DNA of 64,000 nucleotides from Burkholderia sp. USMB20 (GTDB lineage: Bacteria; Pseudomonadota; Gammaproteobacteria; Burkholderiales; Burkholderiaceae). Shown here one piece after another: positions 52,889 to 61,899 of the stretch (positions are counted from its first letter, which is position 1; each line of letters begins with the position of its first letter). The notes below the pieces were generated by a model. It saw only the letters and a program-made list of their open reading frames with translations. It was not told the DNA's origin and made no database searches. The stretch spans positions 310,001 to 374,000 of the forward strand of contig NZ_JTAN02000021.1 in assembly GCF_000949135.2 (NCBI RefSeq), in the 5' to 3' direction. Position numbers and translations under genes: made by a program.

Positions 52889-54817
52889 TCAGAACGTATA
52901 GCTGACCTTGCCGAACGCCGTGCGGCCGAGCGTGTTGTAGCCGTACGCGGTCATGTACTGACGGTCGAACAGGTTCGACAGCGTGGCGGACACCGTCAGG
53001 TGCGCGTTGATCCTGTACGACGCGCGCAGGTTCACGCTCAGGTACGACGGCAGGTACGTCGTGTTGGCCGGATCGTCGAACGTCGTGCCGCCGTAGCTCA
53101 GCGACGCGCCCGTGCTCAGCGCGTGCAGATGGAATTCGTCCCACGTGTGGTCGACGTTCACGCTGACGGTCTGGCGCGGCCGGCGGTTGAGCCAGCTGTC
53201 GTTGGTCTCGTCCTGCGGATTCAGGATCCCGATCGCGACGCTGACCGGCGTATAGCGGCCGATCGTGCCCTTGTACGACAGGTCGATGCCGCGGATATGC
53301 GCACGGCCGATGTTGATCGGCGAGAACGTCGCGGGGTTGTACGCGATCAGGTTGCTGACGCGCGTGTCGTAGATCGCGGCGCTGAACGTGCCGTATGCGG
53401 TGTTCGCGTCGAGCGCGGCCTCGACCGAATCGCTGCGTTCCGGGCTCAGGTCCGGATTGCCGTAGCCCGGGTAGTACAGGTCGTTGAACGACGGCAGGCG
53501 GAACGCATTGCCGTACGACACGCGCGCCGTATAGACCGGCGTAATGGCCCACGACAGCGCGGCGTTGCCGGTGTTCACGGCCTTCCCGGCGATGATCTCG
53601 TGGCGGCCCGCGACGAACATCGTCACGCTGCCGAGTGTCGCCGACTGATGCAGCGAGAACGCGGAATCGTTGCGCGTCGGCACGCCGTCCGGCACGTCGA
53701 CCGGCAGGAACGCCTGTTCGCGCGTGAAGTCGTACGCCACCTTCGTCTCGCCCGACAGCGGCAGGCCGAACAGGTGGAAGCCGTGCGCCTGATGGGTCAG
53801 CGACGTCGACGAACTGATGCGCTGCGAGTTGATCTGGTCGGTCGGGATGGCCGGGTCGCTCGCGTACAGGAACTGGCGATCGTTCGCATAACCGAGCGAC
53901 TGGTCGAACTGCGTGTCGGGCGTGACGTCGAGATGGAACGCGAGGCCGGTCGTCAGCTGATGATCGAGCTCGCGGTTCGCAAAGCCGGCGTTGTCATAGG
54001 ACAGGTCGGAGCGGTGGTACAGCGCGAACGTCGAGATCGACCAGTTGTCGCGCGCGTAGCCGAGGCGCGCATCGAGGTCCTGCGCGTGATACGGATTGCG
54101 GCCGTCTTCGTGGTAGGGCAACACGGGCCGCGTTGCGTCGATGCCCGCCGTGTTGTAGTCGTGCAGGCCGAGCGTGTAGGTGAGGCCACCCAGCGCGGCG
54201 AGCGGCCCCGTCGACGGCACGGTGCCCGACGTGCGCAACTGCGTGTCGAAGGTCTTGTTCGAGCCGCCGCCGAACGACACGGTGGTCTGGTTCGGCTGGC
54301 CGGCGGCGCGGCGCGTGAACAGCTGCACGACGCCACCCATCGCGTTCGCGCCGAACGACGCGGCGGCCGGCCCCGAGATCACCTCGACGCGCTCGAACGC
54401 TTCGGTCGGCAGGTCGGCCCACGGCGCGATGCCGGTGGTCGGCGAGCCGATCCGGATGCCGTCGATGAACACCGCGACCTGGCTGGCCGACGAGCCGCGG
54501 ATGCTGACCGACGCCGACGAACCCGGGCCGCCGTTCTGCGAGACGGTCACGCCCGGCAGCGTCGCGAGCGCCTGCGTGATGCTCGGGTCGCTCGGCGACA
54601 GCCGGTCGAGATCGGCGCGCGTGAGCACCTGCGTCGTCGCATAGCGCTGGTCGAACGACTCGGGCAGATGCCGCGTGTCGGTCACGCTGATCGTCGGCAG
54701 GTCGGCGCCTTCGGCGGGTTGGGGCGGCTGCGCGGGCGGCATGTCGCCGGCGGCGTGGGCGATCGGGGAGAGCAGCGCCGTGGCGGCGGACGTGGCGAGA
54801 AGGTGGCGAAGATTCAT
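52889..54817 (-). CDS. btuB: BtuB-like TonB-dependent outer-membrane receptor
   Basis: A 642-residue TonB-dependent receptor. The signal peptide ends near residue 22 (IAHA). A TonB box-like stretch (PTISVTDTR) and a plug domain (ITQALATLPGVTVSQNGGPGSSASVSIRGSSASQVAVFIDG, then ERVEVISGPAAASFGANAMGGVVQLFT) follow, then a 22-strand barrel ending in FGKVSYTF. The cobalamin riboswitch upstream on the same strand identifies the substrate as vitamin B12 or a related corrinoid. Its expression should fall when B12 is abundant. Its 3' end converges on the LysE gene. Confidence 0.9.
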   Translation of the reverse strand: MNLRHLLATSAATALLSPIAHAAGDMPPAQPPQPAEGADLPTISVTDTRHLPESFDQRYATTQVLTRADLDRLSPSDPSITQALATLPGVTVSQNGGPGSSASVSIRGSSASQVAVFIDGIRIGSPTTGIAPWADLPTEAFERVEVISGPAAASFGANAMGGVVQLFTRRAAGQPNQTTVSFGGGSNKTFDTQLRTSGTVPSTGPLAALGGLTYTLGLHDYNTAGIDATRPVLPYHEDGRNPYHAQDLDARLGYARDNWSISTFALYHRSDLSYDNAGFANRELDHQLTTGLAFHLDVTPDTQFDQSLGYANDRQFLYASDPAIPTDQINSQRISSSTSLTHQAHGFHLFGLPLSGETKVAYDFTREQAFLPVDVPDGVPTRNDSAFSLHQSATLGSVTMFVAGRHEIIAGKAVNTGNAALSWAITPVYTARVSYGNAFRLPSFNDLYYPGYGNPDLSPERSDSVEAALDANTAYGTFSAAIYDTRVSNLIAYNPATFSPINIGRAHIRGIDLSYKGTIGRYTPVSVAIGILNPQDETNDSWLNRRPRQTVSVNVDHTWDEFHLHALSTGASLSYGGTTFDDPANTTYLPSYLSVNLRASYRINAHLTVSATLSNLFDRQYMTAYGYNTLGRTAFGKVSYTF

Positions 54818-55159
54818 GAGGCAGCGAGCGTGATCGTGTTGCAGGTACGGCGAGCGTAAGCGAGGGGCGGCGAGTACCGCCTGGTTATCGTCGGGTCTAT
54901 CGCGGGACCGGGCAGCGTGGGCGGCATTCAAGCGTGTCGTCATGACGCGTGCCGCACGACACGGCACGGCACACGCGTGCGGACACGCGGCGCAGACTGG
55001 CCGGGCAACGGCACGACGCTTCCGGCGTGGAAGCGGAGGCGGAAAGATCGGACATCTGAAGGGTCCTGAGGTCGGGCCGTCCATGCAACGGGGCGACCGC
55101 CAAAGGCGGTGCTGGCGCATCGGGACACCCCGCCCGGTGCGGCTGCTTGGACCTCGGGT
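54818..55159 (-). promoter_or_regulatory. leader between riboswitch and btuB
   Basis: About 340 bases separate the B12 box from the btuB start codon on the minus strand. No convincing gene was found here. The stretch probably contains the expression platform of the riboswitch, although it is much longer than usual. A clear ribosome-binding site before 54817 is not obvious, which may mean sequestration in structure. Confidence 0.4.
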
Positions 55160-55335
55160 CGATGGCAGGTCTCCTGGCTCGCGGGTCGCGATTCGCACCG
55201 GCCTTCCCGGTTTCCCAGTGGCATCGGGTGGTGCGGATTCGCCGCTCACAGTTGCGGGGGCAGCCGCAGATTCGAGGCACGGCCTCTCCTGCGTTCCCTT
55301 TTGATCCCGTTCCCGGGAACCATCAGCGCGCAAGC
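55160..55335 (-). ncRNA. cobalamin riboswitch
   Basis: On the minus strand the diagnostic B12 box GCCAGGAGACCTGCC is present (55164-55178). Upstream of it the conserved GCCACTG (near 55216-55223) sits before a GGGAAACCGGGAAGGCC segment, and a GAACGGGATC-type P1/P2 region lies near 55300-55320. The order and spacing of these elements match the class I cobalamin aptamer. It controls the TonB-dependent receptor downstream. The exact 5' end of the aptamer is estimated. Confidence 0.9.
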
Positions 55336-55449
55336 GTAATGGCGAGCGCGCCGGTGCGTCAATTATCGAAGTGCGCAGGGATGCGAAAAAACGTCAGTGC
55401 TCGCCGGATGCTTTCGAAATCATTTCAATTCGAGCCTTCGCACCGCGTT

Positions 55450-56493
55450 TCATGTCTGACGAAACGCACCGCCGGCGGCGCTGCAATCGCGCCGGAACCG
55501 GCTCGGCGCGATGCCCGTCCATCGCACGAACGCCCGCCGAAACGCTTCTTCGCCACCGAACCCGAGATGCGCGGCGATCCGCGCGACCGGCCAGTCCGAC
55601 TCGCGCAGGCAGCGCCGCGCGACGTCGGCGAGGCACTGTTCGCGCAACGCGTGATAGCCGCTGCCTTCGGCCGCCAGCCGCCGCCGCAACGTCGCTTCGC
55701 TGACGCCGAGCCATGTCGCCAGCGCCGCGAGCGCGGGCAGCGCCTGTTCGCGCGCGAGCGCCGCATCGAGAAAGCCGCGCACCTGCTGCGCCCATGACAC
55801 GACGGCCGGCGCGGCATCGATCAGCCGAAACGGAAAATCGACGAGAAACGCGGCCAGCTCGCCCGGCTGGCGGATCACGCGCGCATCGAGCCGCACCGCG
55901 TCGAACGCGAAGCCGTAGGTCTTGCGGCCGACGTCGACCGGCGCGTTGAACAGCCCGAGCAGCGGCATCGCGTCTTCGCGGCGCGGATGGCCGAGCCAGA
56001 CTTCGTCCGGCCGCAGCGGCTGCCCGATCAGCCAGCCGAACAGTTGCAGATAGCAGAACAGTCCCGTCAGGTCGACGAGGCACGCGGCGGGGCTGCGCGT
56101 GCGGCGCAGCGAATCCATCCGGAACGTCGCGCGTCCGTCGCGCACCGCGAGCGACAGCGCGCCGGCGCGCGGCGTCAGCATCTCGCAGAACTCGGCGGCG
56201 CAGCGGATCGCGTCGGCGAGCGTCGCGCAACTGAGGAGGCACCGGCACATCAGGTCGACTTCCTGCTTGCGCATCGGCGGATGGCCGTCGCCGCGCGCGA
56301 CCTGCGCCTCGAGCCGCTCGATCGCGTCGCGGTACAGCGCGACGAAGCCGGGTGTCGTCGTCGACGCAGCAGCAACGGCCGTCGGCGCAGGCCGTTGCGC
56401 CGGCGGCACGCCGCTGCGCGCCAGTTCGTCGAGCAGACGGGCACCGAAGCCCGGCAGCACGCGGCCGCGTGCCGGCAATGCGCGCTGTTTCAT
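55450..56493 (-). CDS. AraC-family transcriptional regulator
   Basis: A 347-residue regulator with an N-terminal arabinose-binding-like domain of the OruR/ArgR subgroup (LFCYLQLFGWLIGQPLRPDEVWLGHPRRED) and a C-terminal double helix-turn-helix. The latter shows WLGVSEATLRRRLAAEGSGYHALREQ and VARIAAHLGFGGEEAFRRAFVRWTGIAPSRFRRD. ATG 56493 has GGGAGAG just before it. It is divergent from a five-gene oxidoreductase operon that it probably activates. Its 3' end lies 114 bases before the riboswitch. Confidence 0.88.
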   Translation of the reverse strand: MKQRALPARGRVLPGFGARLLDELARSGVPPAQRPAPTAVAAASTTTPGFVALYRDAIERLEAQVARGDGHPPMRKQEVDLMCRCLLSCATLADAIRCAAEFCEMLTPRAGALSLAVRDGRATFRMDSLRRTRSPAACLVDLTGLFCYLQLFGWLIGQPLRPDEVWLGHPRREDAMPLLGLFNAPVDVGRKTYGFAFDAVRLDARVIRQPGELAAFLVDFPFRLIDAAPAVVSWAQQVRGFLDAALAREQALPALAALATWLGVSEATLRRRLAAEGSGYHALREQCLADVARRCLRESDWPVARIAAHLGFGGEEAFRRAFVRWTGIAPSRFRRDCSAAGGAFRQT

Positions 56494-56662
56494 CTCTCTC
56501 CCGATCTGAGCGTTGCGACAGGGGCCGGTGAGCGGGCCGGTAGGGGTTCGCCGACCGCCGCCACGCAAGAATGCTACTCACGCCGGCCGCTTCCGGCCTC
56601 GCCGGAACGGCGTAGGCGGCCGGCATCGCATCCCGCCACGAACCACCCGAGACGACCCGCGA

Positions 56663-57007
56663 ATGATTCAGATCGTAGACGAAATCACCCTCGCGCCCGA
56701 GCGCATTCCCGACGTGCTGGCGCTGCTGCGCGACCGCTATTTGCCGGGACACGCGGCACGCGGACTGACGGCGGCCGGCCGCTGGGTGTCGCCGCCCGTC
56801 GCGGTGCCGGGGCAGCCGAGCACGCTGTGGCTGACGTGGCAGGTCGCCGATGCGCCGTCGTACTACCGGATGCGCGCGTTGACCGACGGCGACGTGGTCG
56901 CGTTCTGGATGGCCGTCGACGCACTGTGCGACGCCCGCCGCCGCCATGTGATGACGGATGCCGATGCGCCGCTGCCGGCCCTGACGGAGGTCGACCATGC
57001 GGCATGA
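56663..57007 (+). CDS. small dimeric alpha/beta-barrel-like protein, unknown
   Basis: A 114-residue protein with the beta-alpha-beta pattern MIQIVDEITLAPERIPDVLALLRDRY and STLWLTWQVADAPSYYRMR, reminiscent of NIPSNAP or ferredoxin-like alpha/beta-barrel domains. No catalytic residues are recognised. It overlaps the next gene by 11 bases. As first gene of the operon divergent from the AraC regulator, it may take part in the same pathway as the Dabb-like protein that follows. Confidence 0.6.
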   Translation: MIQIVDEITLAPERIPDVLALLRDRYLPGHAARGLTAAGRWVSPPVAVPGQPSTLWLTWQVADAPSYYRMRALTDGDVVAFWMAVDALCDARRRHVMTDADAPLPALTEVDHAA

Positions 57008-57629
57008 CACGGCCCAGATTTTCGTTTCGGCGACCGGCGATGCCGGCGCATTCGAGCACGCGTTGCGCGAAGCCGCGCAGGCGTTGCCGGGCGCGACCCG
57101 CGTGGCGCTCGCGCGCAATCTCGACGGCTGCTGGGGCGCGGGCGACTACACGCTCGACGTGCTGCGCGACGAACGGGAGACTGGCAACGCGACGGATTTC
57201 GCCGCGCTGGCCGGCCTGCCGGGCATCGTGCGGATCGACGGCGCGGCGTGTCATGCGATCGGCGGCGGCCTGCGCGAACCGGCGCTGCGCGACGGCATAT
57301 GGCGCACGCTGATGCTGCGCGTGCGGCCCACGGCCGCCGAAGCGCAGGTGCGCGATCTCGAGCGCGAACTGCTGCGCATGCCGGCATTCATGCCCGGCAT
57401 CCGCAACTGGCGACTGAGCCGGATCGTGACGCCGGGCATGTGGACCCACGTCTGGCAACAGGAATTCGCGCACGTCGGCGATCTGCTCGGCGAATACCTG
57501 CTGCATCCGTATCACTGGGGCTGGGTCGACCGTCGCTTCGATGCCGAAAGCCCCGACTGGACGGTCGAGGCGATCTCGCACGCGTTCTGTCCGCTCGCGT
57601 CGAGCCTGCTGGCCGACACGGCGGCGTGA
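56997..57629 (+). CDS. Dabb-like stress-responsive alpha/beta-barrel protein
   Basis: A 210-residue protein that appears to contain two ferredoxin-like halves. The C-terminal half has the Dabb-type pattern MPGIRNWRLSRIV and WTHVWQQEFAHVGDLLGEYLLHPYHWGWVDRRFD, with histidines at positions used by this fold to shape a small active-site pocket. Dabb proteins include cyclases and decarboxylases of plant and bacterial pathways as well as proteins of unknown role. Here it sits before three oxidoreductases. The substrate is unknown. Confidence 0.62.
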   Translation: MRHDTAQIFVSATGDAGAFEHALREAAQALPGATRVALARNLDGCWGAGDYTLDVLRDERETGNATDFAALAGLPGIVRIDGAACHAIGGGLREPALRDGIWRTLMLRVRPTAAEAQVRDLERELLRMPAFMPGIRNWRLSRIVTPGMWTHVWQQEFAHVGDLLGEYLLHPYHWGWVDRRFDAESPDWTVEAISHAFCPLASSLLADTAA

Positions 57630-57685
57630 CGCGCGACGCGCACGCGACCCGCCGCAATGCAAACCACAACACCGGAGACACCACC

Positions 57686-58678
57686 ATGCGAGCCTTGCTG
57701 ATCGACCGCGTCGGCCATTCCGACGCGCTGCGACTGGCCGACGTTCCCGCCCCGAAGCCGGGCCCCGGCGACGTGCTGATCCGCGTCGCGTACGCGGGCG
57801 TCAATCCCGCCGACTGGAAATGCCGCGAAGGCTATCTCGGCGCGTTCATGCAAATGACGTTTCCGTTCGTGATCGGGTTCGACGCGGCCGGTGTGGTGGA
57901 GGCGGTCGGCGACGGCGTCGAAGGTGTCGCGCCCGGGATGCGCGTGTTCGCGCAGACCGACGTCGGCGCGGGGCGCTGGGGCGCGTATGCGGAATACGTC
58001 GCGGTGCGGCACGATTCGGTCGTGCGCCTGCCCGACGCGGTCGGCTTCGCGGAAGCGGCCGCCACGCCGACGCCCGCGCTGGCCGCATGGGCCGGCCTGT
58101 TCGACGACGGCGGGCTGCGGGCCGGGCAGACCGTGCTGGTGCACGGCGGCGCTGGCGCGGTCGGCACCTTCGCGATCCAGCTTGCCGCGCAGGCCGGCGC
58201 ACGCGTCGTGGCGACGTGCTCGGCGCGCAACCGCGCGAGCGTCGAAGCGCTCGGCGCGGCGGCGAGCATCGACTATCGCGCGCAGGACATCGCGACGGCC
58301 GTGCGGGCGTGGGCGCCCGGCGGCGTCGATCTCGTGCTCGATGCGGTCGGCGGCGATACGCTGCCCGCCGCGCTCGACCTGCTGGCGCCGGGCGGCACGC
58401 TCGTGACCATCATGACGCTCGCGCCCGGCGATGCGCAGCGGCTGGCCGCGACGGGCGCGGAGGCCGCGCGGCGCGGGCTGCGCACCGCGATGACCTACAG
58501 CCGGATGCCGAGCGGCGTCACGCTTTCATCGATCGCCGAGCGGCTCGGCACGCGCACGCTGCGCGTGCCGCGCTTCGACAGTTTTCCGCTCGAACAGGCG
58601 GCGCGCGCGCTCGACCTCGTTCAAACGGGCGACGCGAAAACCAAGTTCGTGCTGCACGTTGCGGATATCGCGGGCTGA
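57686..58678 (+). CDS. zinc-independent MDR oxidoreductase (quinone reductase-like)
   Basis: A 330-residue medium-chain dehydrogenase/reductase. It has the GroES-like N-terminal domain (DVLIRVAYAGVNPADWKCREG), the NADPH-binding motif VLVHGGAGAVGTFAIQLAAQAGA (near residues 150-172) and no zinc-ligand cysteine set, typical of quinone oxidoreductases and enoyl reductases. It starts 57 bases after the Dabb-like gene, with an ACCGGAGAC site. It should reduce an alpha,beta-unsaturated carbonyl or quinone using NADPH; which one is not visible. Confidence 0.82.
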   Translation: MRALLIDRVGHSDALRLADVPAPKPGPGDVLIRVAYAGVNPADWKCREGYLGAFMQMTFPFVIGFDAAGVVEAVGDGVEGVAPGMRVFAQTDVGAGRWGAYAEYVAVRHDSVVRLPDAVGFAEAAATPTPALAAWAGLFDDGGLRAGQTVLVHGGAGAVGTFAIQLAAQAGARVVATCSARNRASVEALGAAASIDYRAQDIATAVRAWAPGGVDLVLDAVGGDTLPAALDLLAPGGTLVTIMTLAPGDAQRLAATGAEAARRGLRTAMTYSRMPSGVTLSSIAERLGTRTLRVPRFDSFPLEQAARALDLVQTGDAKTKFVLHVADIAG

Positions 58679-58721
58679 CGCATAACGACCCCGACACACC
58701 ATCATCTACACCGGAGACATC

Positions 58722-59597
58722 ATGACCGACCACCGAACCGCGACCCTCGCGGGCAAATGCGCGCTCGTGACGGGCGCGAGCCGCGGCATCGGCCGCGCGA
58801 TCGCGCAGCGCCTCGCAGCCGAAGGCGCGACCGTCGTCGTGACGGCGCGCAGCCTCACGCACTCGGCGACGACCGCCGGCACGCTCGCCGAAACGGTCGC
58901 GCTGATCGAACAGGCCGGCGGCCGCGCGATCGCACTCGCGGCCGACCTGTCGAAGCCGGCCGAGCGCGATGCGCTCGTCGCGCGCGCGGCCGAGGCGGCC
59001 GGCGGCCTCGACATCCTCGTGAACAACGCGGGCGTGGCCGACTACGCGTGCATCGACGCGATGCCGATGACGATGTTCGACGCGACGATCGAACACTATC
59101 TGCGCATCCCGTTCGCACTGAGCCAGGCCGCGATTCCGCTGATGCGCGCGCGCGGCGCCGGCTGGATCGTGAACGTCGGCTCGGTCACCGCGCTCGCGCC
59201 GCTGCGGCCGTTCGACGACTTCGCGCGCGCGGGCGGCGCGACCGTCTATGCGGCGGTCAAGGCCGCGCTGTCGCGTTTCACGCAGGGGCTCGCGGCCGAA
59301 CTCGAAGCCGACGGCATCGCGGTGAACCTGGTCGCGCCGAGCACCGCGATCCGCACGCCGGGCGCGGCCCGCTATATCCCCGAAGGCTATCCGACCGAGG
59401 ACGTCGCGTATCTGGCGGAAACCGCACTCGCGCTGTGCAGCCTGCCGGCGCGCGAGCGCACGGGCCTCGTCACGCACAGCCTGCATTTCCCGCTGTCGCA
59501 GGGGCTCGCGGTGCGCTCGCTCGACGGCCGCACGCCGTTGCCGCCGCCCGAGATTCCGGCGTACGCGCATCCCCATATCGACCCGGCAGGACTGTGA
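58722..59597 (+). CDS. SDR-family oxidoreductase
   Basis: A 291-residue SDR with VTGASRGIGRAIAQRLAAEGA, NNAG, catalytic serine in VGSVTALAPL and Tyr/Lys in VYAAVKAALSRF. An insert before the Tyr (RPFDDFARAGGAT) is longer than in the classical family. The C-terminus is extended by about 30 residues rich in proline. It is translated from an ATG with ACCGGAGAC upstream and precedes a second SDR by one base. Substrate unknown; co-transcription with the quinone-reductase-like gene suggests sequential redox steps. Confidence 0.82.
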   Translation: MTDHRTATLAGKCALVTGASRGIGRAIAQRLAAEGATVVVTARSLTHSATTAGTLAETVALIEQAGGRAIALAADLSKPAERDALVARAAEAAGGLDILVNNAGVADYACIDAMPMTMFDATIEHYLRIPFALSQAAIPLMRARGAGWIVNVGSVTALAPLRPFDDFARAGGATVYAAVKAALSRFTQGLAAELEADGIAVNLVAPSTAIRTPGAARYIPEGYPTEDVAYLAETALALCSLPARERTGLVTHSLHFPLSQGLAVRSLDGRTPLPPPEIPAYAHPHIDPAGL

Positions 59598-59598
59598 C

Positions 59599-60423
59599 AT
59601 GACGAACCCGATTCGCTTCGACGGCGGCACCGCCGTGATCACCGGCGCGGCCAGCGGCATCGGCAGCGGGCTCGCGCGCCACGCGGCCGCGCTCGGGATG
59701 CGCGTGGTGCTGGCCGACCTCGACCCGGCGAAGCTCGACGCATTCGCCGCGACGCTCGACACCGACGTGCTGTGCGTGCCGACCGACGTCAGCCGCCCGG
59801 AAGCCGTCGACGCGCTGGCCGACGCCGCCTGGCGGCGCTTCGGCGGCGTCGACCTGCTGTTCAACAACGCGGGTGTGATGGCGACCGGCTTCAGCTGGGA
59901 AATCACGCCGGAACGGTTCGAGCGCAGCGTCGCGATCAACGTGCACGGCGTGATGAACGGGATCCGCAGCTTCGTGCCACGCATGCTCGAGCGCAACGTG
60001 CCGGCGCGCGTCGTCAATACCGCGTCGGTCGGCGGGTTCCTGCCGAGCCCGCTGATGTCGCCTTACTCGGCGACGAAATTCGCGGTGGTCGCGCTGACCG
60101 AATCGCTGTACGGCGAACTGAAGATGCTCGGCGCGCCGGTCGGCGTGTCGCTGCTCGCGCCGGGCCCGGTGCAGACGGGCATCTTCAACGACCCGTTCGG
60201 CGCCGCGCACGACCGGCCCGAAGTACAGGGCTTCGTCGATACGATGCGCGCGATGCTGAACGCGCACGGGCTCACGCCCGACGTGTTCGCGGCGCGCGCG
60301 TTCAACGGCATTCGCGACGGGCGCTACTGGCTGATTCCGCAGCCGGAGACGCTCGACGGCGCGCTGCAGCGGCGCACCGCGGACATCCTCGCCGCGCGCG
60401 ATCCGTCGCTGCCGTCGTTGTGA
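59599..60423 (+). CDS. SDR-family oxidoreductase
   Basis: A 274-residue SDR. The cofactor motif is ITGAASGIGSGLARHAAALGM, then NNAGVMATG; catalytic residues lie in NTASVGGFLPSP (Ser) and PYSATKFAVVALT (Tyr, Lys). The C-terminal part resembles carbonyl reductases and cis-benzene-dihydrodiol-type dehydrogenases. It starts one base after the preceding SDR stop and ends the operon that is divergent from the AraC regulator. Confidence 0.82.
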   Translation: MTNPIRFDGGTAVITGAASGIGSGLARHAAALGMRVVLADLDPAKLDAFAATLDTDVLCVPTDVSRPEAVDALADAAWRRFGGVDLLFNNAGVMATGFSWEITPERFERSVAINVHGVMNGIRSFVPRMLERNVPARVVNTASVGGFLPSPLMSPYSATKFAVVALTESLYGELKMLGAPVGVSLLAPGPVQTGIFNDPFGAAHDRPEVQGFVDTMRAMLNAHGLTPDVFAARAFNGIRDGRYWLIPQPETLDGALQRRTADILAARDPSLPSL

Positions 60424-60478
60424 TGGCGTGACGCGGGCCGGCCGACCGACGCGGCCGGCTCACGCAGCGTGACCCGCG

Positions 60479-60736
60479 TTACATATGCATGCCGCCGTGC
60501 GTGCGGCCGCTCGGGTCGCCGCCGCGATCGGGCGGCGTATTGTTCTGATCGACCTTCGCGAGCACGAAGCCGGCATGCGGCAGCGCGGCGGGCGAACGGT
60601 GGGCTGCCTGCGCGACCGAGGCGTGCGGTGCGTGCAGCAGCGTGGCGGGAAAACCGGATGACGTCACGCCCGGTTGAGCGAACGCCGAAAGGGATGCTGC
60701 CGCGAGGGCGGCGGCGACGATCGCGTGCGTGTTCAT
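60479..60736 (-). CDS. small exported protein of unknown function
   Basis: An 85-residue protein with a signal peptide (AAALAAASLSAFAQ, cleavage near residue 20) and a low-complexity, His/Pro/Gly-rich mature part ending RGGDPSGRTHGGMHM. A good AAGGAG lies before the ATG at 60736. The histidine/methionine-rich tail could bind metal, but the family is not recognised. It faces the SDR operon tail to tail. Confidence 0.6.
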   Translation of the reverse strand: MNTHAIVAAALAAASLSAFAQPGVTSSGFPATLLHAPHASVAQAAHRSPAALPHAGFVLAKVDQNNTPPDRGGDPSGRTHGGMHM

Positions 60737-60867
60737 GGTGACTCCTTCTTCACGACTGACTGCGGGACAACGCATTCAGTCTAGGGCGCGAAACTTAACG
60801 CGGCGTGAAGGAGCGGCGGCGTGCGGATGACAGGATGTTCATGCGGTCATCCGCGCGCCGCGACGCA

Positions 60868-61842
60868 TTACGCGGAGGCGGATACCAGCGCGCAGAAGTT
60901 CTCGAGATCGACGTTGCCGCCGCTGATCACGATGCCGACGCGCTTGCCTTGCAGTTCGTCCTTCATCCGGCGCGCGGCCGCGAACGACAGGCAGCCGGTC
61001 GGCTCGACGACAATCTTCATACGGGTCGCGAAGAAGCGCATGCAGTCGACCAGCTCCGCGTCGGTCGCGGTCAGGATGTCGTCGACGTCGCGCCGCAGGA
61101 TCGGGAACGTCAGGTTGCCGAGGTGCTGCGTCTGCGCGCCGTCGGCGATCGTGCGCGGCGTGTCGATATGGACGATCGACCCGGACCGGAACGATTGCTG
61201 GCCGTCGTTGCCGGCTTCCGGCTCGACGCCATACAGCTTCGCGTGCGGCGACAGCGCGCGCGTCGCGAGCGCCGTGCCCGACAGCAGGCCGCCGCCGCCG
61301 AGCGGCGTGAAGACCGCGTCGAGCGGCCCGACTTCGTCGAACAGTTCCTTCGCCGCCGTGCCCTGGCCCGCGATCACGTCCGCGTGGTCGTAGGGCGGCA
61401 CCAGCGTGAGCCCGTGTTTTTCCGCGAGTTCGCGGCCGATCTGCTCGCGGTCCTCGGTATAGCGGTCGTAGGTCACGACGTTGCCGCCGTAGCCGCGCGT
61501 CGCGGCCATCTTCGCGGCCGGCGCGTCCTGCGGCATCACGATCGTCGCCGGGATGCCGAGGATGCGCGCCGACAGCGCGATCGCCTGCGCATGGTTGCCG
61601 GACGAGAACGCGACGACGCCGTGGCGCCGCTGCGTCGCGTCGAAGCGCGACAACGCGTTGAACGCGCCGCGGAACTTGAACGCGCCCATGCGCTGCAGGT
61701 TCTCGCACTTGAAGAACACCTGTGCGCCGAGCGCTTCGTCGATCGTGCGCGACGTCATCACGGGCGTGCGGTGCGCGTGGCCGTCGAGCCGCGCCGCGGC
61801 GGCTGCGACGTCGTCGTAGGTGGGTAGGGTCGGAGTATTCAT
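60868..61842 (-). CDS. PLP-dependent threonine/hydroxyaspartate dehydratase
   Basis: A 324-residue fold-type II PLP enzyme. The Schiff-base lysine is K56 in MGAFKFRGAFNAL; SGNHAQA (81-87) and the phosphate-binding glycine loop GGGGLLSG (182-189) are intact. The single catalytic domain without a regulatory tail, and the FKFRG sequence, fit threo-3-hydroxyaspartate ammonia-lyases or serine/threonine dehydratases rather than biosynthetic IlvA. It is followed upstream on the same strand by a DauR-like regulator gene. A start 54 bases further upstream is less likely. Confidence 0.85.
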   Translation of the reverse strand: MNTPTLPTYDDVAAAAARLDGHAHRTPVMTSRTIDEALGAQVFFKCENLQRMGAFKFRGAFNALSRFDATQRRHGVVAFSSGNHAQAIALSARILGIPATIVMPQDAPAAKMAATRGYGGNVVTYDRYTEDREQIGRELAEKHGLTLVPPYDHADVIAGQGTAAKELFDEVGPLDAVFTPLGGGGLLSGTALATRALSPHAKLYGVEPEAGNDGQQSFRSGSIVHIDTPRTIADGAQTQHLGNLTFPILRRDVDDILTATDAELVDCMRFFATRMKIVVEPTGCLSFAAARRMKDELQGKRVGIVISGGNVDLENFCALVSASA

Positions 61843-61899
61843 GAGTCGCTCGTCGGAAGAGTCAGTCAACAGGTAAGCGGGGCGCGCCGCGGGCATGCA

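Noticed and set aside
52865-54859. A 664-codon plus-strand open frame opposite the TonB receptor
   Set aside because: Shadow frame without motifs; the receptor's plug and barrel motifs are clear on the minus strand.
55160-55335. Short open frames across the riboswitch (for example a plus-strand frame beginning near 55147)
   Set aside because: The region is explained by the conserved cobalamin aptamer on the minus strand.
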